Assembly (NCBI GenBank): GCA_003024985.2
Contig: PXIH01S0020339.1
Direction: 5' to 3' (one strand)
Length of the DNA stretch: 17,483 bases
From: Euperipatoides rowelli
Lineage: Eukaryota > Onychophora > Udeonychophora > Euonychophora > Peripatopsidae
Numbering within the stretch: position 1 is the first letter of the stretch; each line of letters opens with the position of its first letter. A model generated the notes under the pieces. It did not search any database. It had not been told where the DNA came from and saw only the letters and a program-made list of their open reading frames with translations. The position numbers were made by a program, and so were the translations under genes. This document shows, one piece after another, positions 15,711 to 17,483 of this stretch.

Positions 15711-17483
15711 GTGAATATTATTTTTCTTTGCTCACCTTTATTATTATTAATATCGTTGACAATGACACTACCATCCCAATGGCAACACCACCACCATTAT
15801 CATCATCCTTCACCAAAACTCTCAATACCGTGTTCATTGTCATTATTATTTTTAATACTCATTTTACTATAATAAGTTTATTGTTTTATTAGCCATTTTT
15901 ATTGTCAGTCAATTTACTATTTTTATTATTAGTTATTTTTGGTTATCATTATTATAGTCATTTATTGTTTTAATATTGTTAGTTATTTCATAGTTATTAT
16001 TTTACTAATTGTAAAAATGTTACTATTTATCATAGTCTATATGCTAAAGTGAATTGCTAATTATTGTTTATTATGTCACATTGATTCAATCATGCTGGGA
16101 ATTAGCTGTGATGTATTTGCACATTGTTTACTTTCATATTATGGCCTTTACTATTTTTTTAGTCAACGTCAAGTTAAGTGGGGTCTTAATTTACCACTGA
16201 TTGTGAACAATGCAACAGATTTCGCTAGTTTAATTCACTGTGTGATTGCATTAGAAAGAACAACAATAAGTATATACAGTATGTTTGTAATCACTTATAT
16301 ATATTTATTTAACCATATGAATTATATTCATTGCTAGGATTAATACAAATTAACACCATGCATACAATATATAAACTTAAATATGGTACTATACTTCATG
16401 GCTGATTATGTTAATAGTGTTGAGGTTCTTTCACTAGATAACTCTAATTTTATTACAATTCATCATATGTTTACACTTATCCACATATGGCGCATACAAT
16501 AAAACACCTGTATTTGTCCAAGGAAATGTGCCTCTTTGTTAACATTAAATTGCCTACTATGCCCATGAAATCCTTGCTTTTTCTCCCATTACAAGCATAA
16601 AAATACATTATAAGATGCTTACTCACAAACGAGATTCACATGAAACCTACATAATTACATTCATTAAAAATACATCTCTCAGAACATCTATTTATTTGAT
16701 AAACACCTACAGTATACAAATAAAATGGTGTCTTTCACTATTTAACCCCTTATAAATATCAATGCAGTACTAAGCTACAAAAAAAAATATAAGCATAAAT
16801 TACATTGATGCAAATTTAAACATAATTGTTATCAAAGAAAAAAAACAAACCAACATATAATCTACAATGCCTGTCTATAAAAACATTGTACTCTAACTCA
16901 CCCTTAATGAATAATCCTTTATGTGTAAGTTCACTATCATGTTGCATGTCATTACTCAACACAATGTGCAAAACAATCTACCTCCCTGTATGTGCAAATT
17001 ATTGATAATTTATTAAAGCATTTTAATTTACATGAGAGCACGCTCGTAATTATTTAAGAATACTGTACTCATGTTTTCAGGCATTCCAGCGAGTCTACTT
17101 TTTTTTTCTGAAACTGGGGTGACGTATGTCATCTTAAAGAGTTTGTACCGCCCCTGCTGGTACCTGTAAAACACATTGTTAGATTAGGGGCTTTTTGGTA
17201 ATAGCATGTACTTCAAAATAACGCTCTCTTTTCACATTAAAGATGGGTATGACAGTTATCATAATTGCAAAATATTATTGTCAGATAAAATGCGACTTCA
17301 TATAGGCCTAATGCATTTGATTTTAAAAATCAATTACTATTATAATAATATTTCAATAATATGAATTTAAAATTCCTTTTTATACAGAACCAAATTTTCA
17401 CTCATTACACCGGTCACATGCGCACAACTCTATAATTGAAGGCTTTTAGTTATACAGTATACTCTCTATTATTCGTTTTAATA
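15711..17483 (+). other. ALDH7A1: Start of ALDH7A1 intron 3; no gene recognised
   Basis: The donor GT is at 15711. About 15720-16010 is low-complexity TTATTA/CATCAC-like sequence, including a CACCACCAC stretch near 15785. The remainder is AT-rich. A GC-richer patch at 17090-17165 is noted separately. The open frame at 16092-16337 has no recognisable protein. Confidence 0.7.
15720..15890. repeat. Trinucleotide-like low-complexity stretch
   Basis: Runs of TTATTATTA, CACCACCACC, ATCATCATC and CATTATTATT follow each other. They generate apparent His- or Ile-rich open frames in several frames, and none is a credible protein. Confidence 0.7.

Noticed and set aside
15555-15892. His-rich and Ile-rich open frames overlapping exon 3.
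   Set aside because: They come from CACCAC and ATTATT repeats in the intron; only the 66-nt segment 15645-15710 is a real exon.
16092-16337. Open frame of 81 codons with a fairly protein-like middle part (QRQVKWGLNLPLIVNN).
   Set aside because: No family is recognised, there is no donor splice site after it, and the N-terminal half is ordinary AT-rich sequence.
17085-17130. TTTTCAG followed by GCATTCCAGCG looked like the start of ALDH7A1 exon 4 (IPA...).
   Set aside because: The following codons do not continue the antiquitin sequence and soon run into a poly-T stretch and a stop; exon 4 is probably outside the window.

Overview
The window is AT-rich (roughly 30% GC by eye), has spliceosomal GT-AG introns, long non-coding stretches and transposon remains, and encodes two recognisable animal proteins, so it is a piece of a metazoan nuclear genome. 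A LINE whose ORF1 begins with a 2A ribosome-skipping peptide and a PHD-like finger points to a marine invertebrate (such elements are known from sea urchins, amphioxus and molluscs). The exact phylum cannot be fixed from the sequence.

Layout. (1) 1-521 has no recognised gene and may include the LINE 5' UTR. (2) 522-2775 (+) is a broken CR1/L2-like non-LTR retrotransposon: a frameshifted ORF1 (2A, PHD-like finger, coiled coil, RRM-like start) is joined to only the C-terminal end of the reverse transcriptase, so the endonuclease and RT core are gone. (3) 2776-5316 is intergenic, with a 244-bp MITE at 4384-4627. (4) 5317-5856 (-) is an intact, intronless SPCS3 gene (signal peptidase complex subunit 3). 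(5) 5857-6138 is a 282-bp shared head-to-head promoter region. (6) From 6139 rightwards (+) runs the 5' part of ALDH7A1 (antiquitin). Exons 1-3 are at 6139-6324, 10352-10405 and 15645-15710, all joined by phase-0 introns; the catalytic exons lie beyond the window.

The ALDH7A1 introns hold the other elements: a decayed RT fragment (+) near 7444, a possible 72-nt in-frame cassette exon at 7149-7220, a second MITE copy at 10659-10907 with a 7-bp target duplication, a near-perfect 1.75-kb inverted repeat at 10991-12740 (arms about 870 bp, loop 16 nt), a 56-60 bp minisatellite at 13262-13420, and a decayed RT fragment (-) near 15130-15300.

The two host genes act in different places: SPCS3 in the ER signal peptidase, ALDH7A1 in lysine catabolism in mitochondria and cytosol. 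They share a promoter region rather than a pathway. The most unusual structures are the long palindrome inside ALDH7A1 intron 2, the 2A-PHD LINE, the upstream AUG arrangement at the two ALDH7A1 start codons, and a strong excess of the short words TACAGTA/TACTGTA and TAGGCTA/TAGCCTA.
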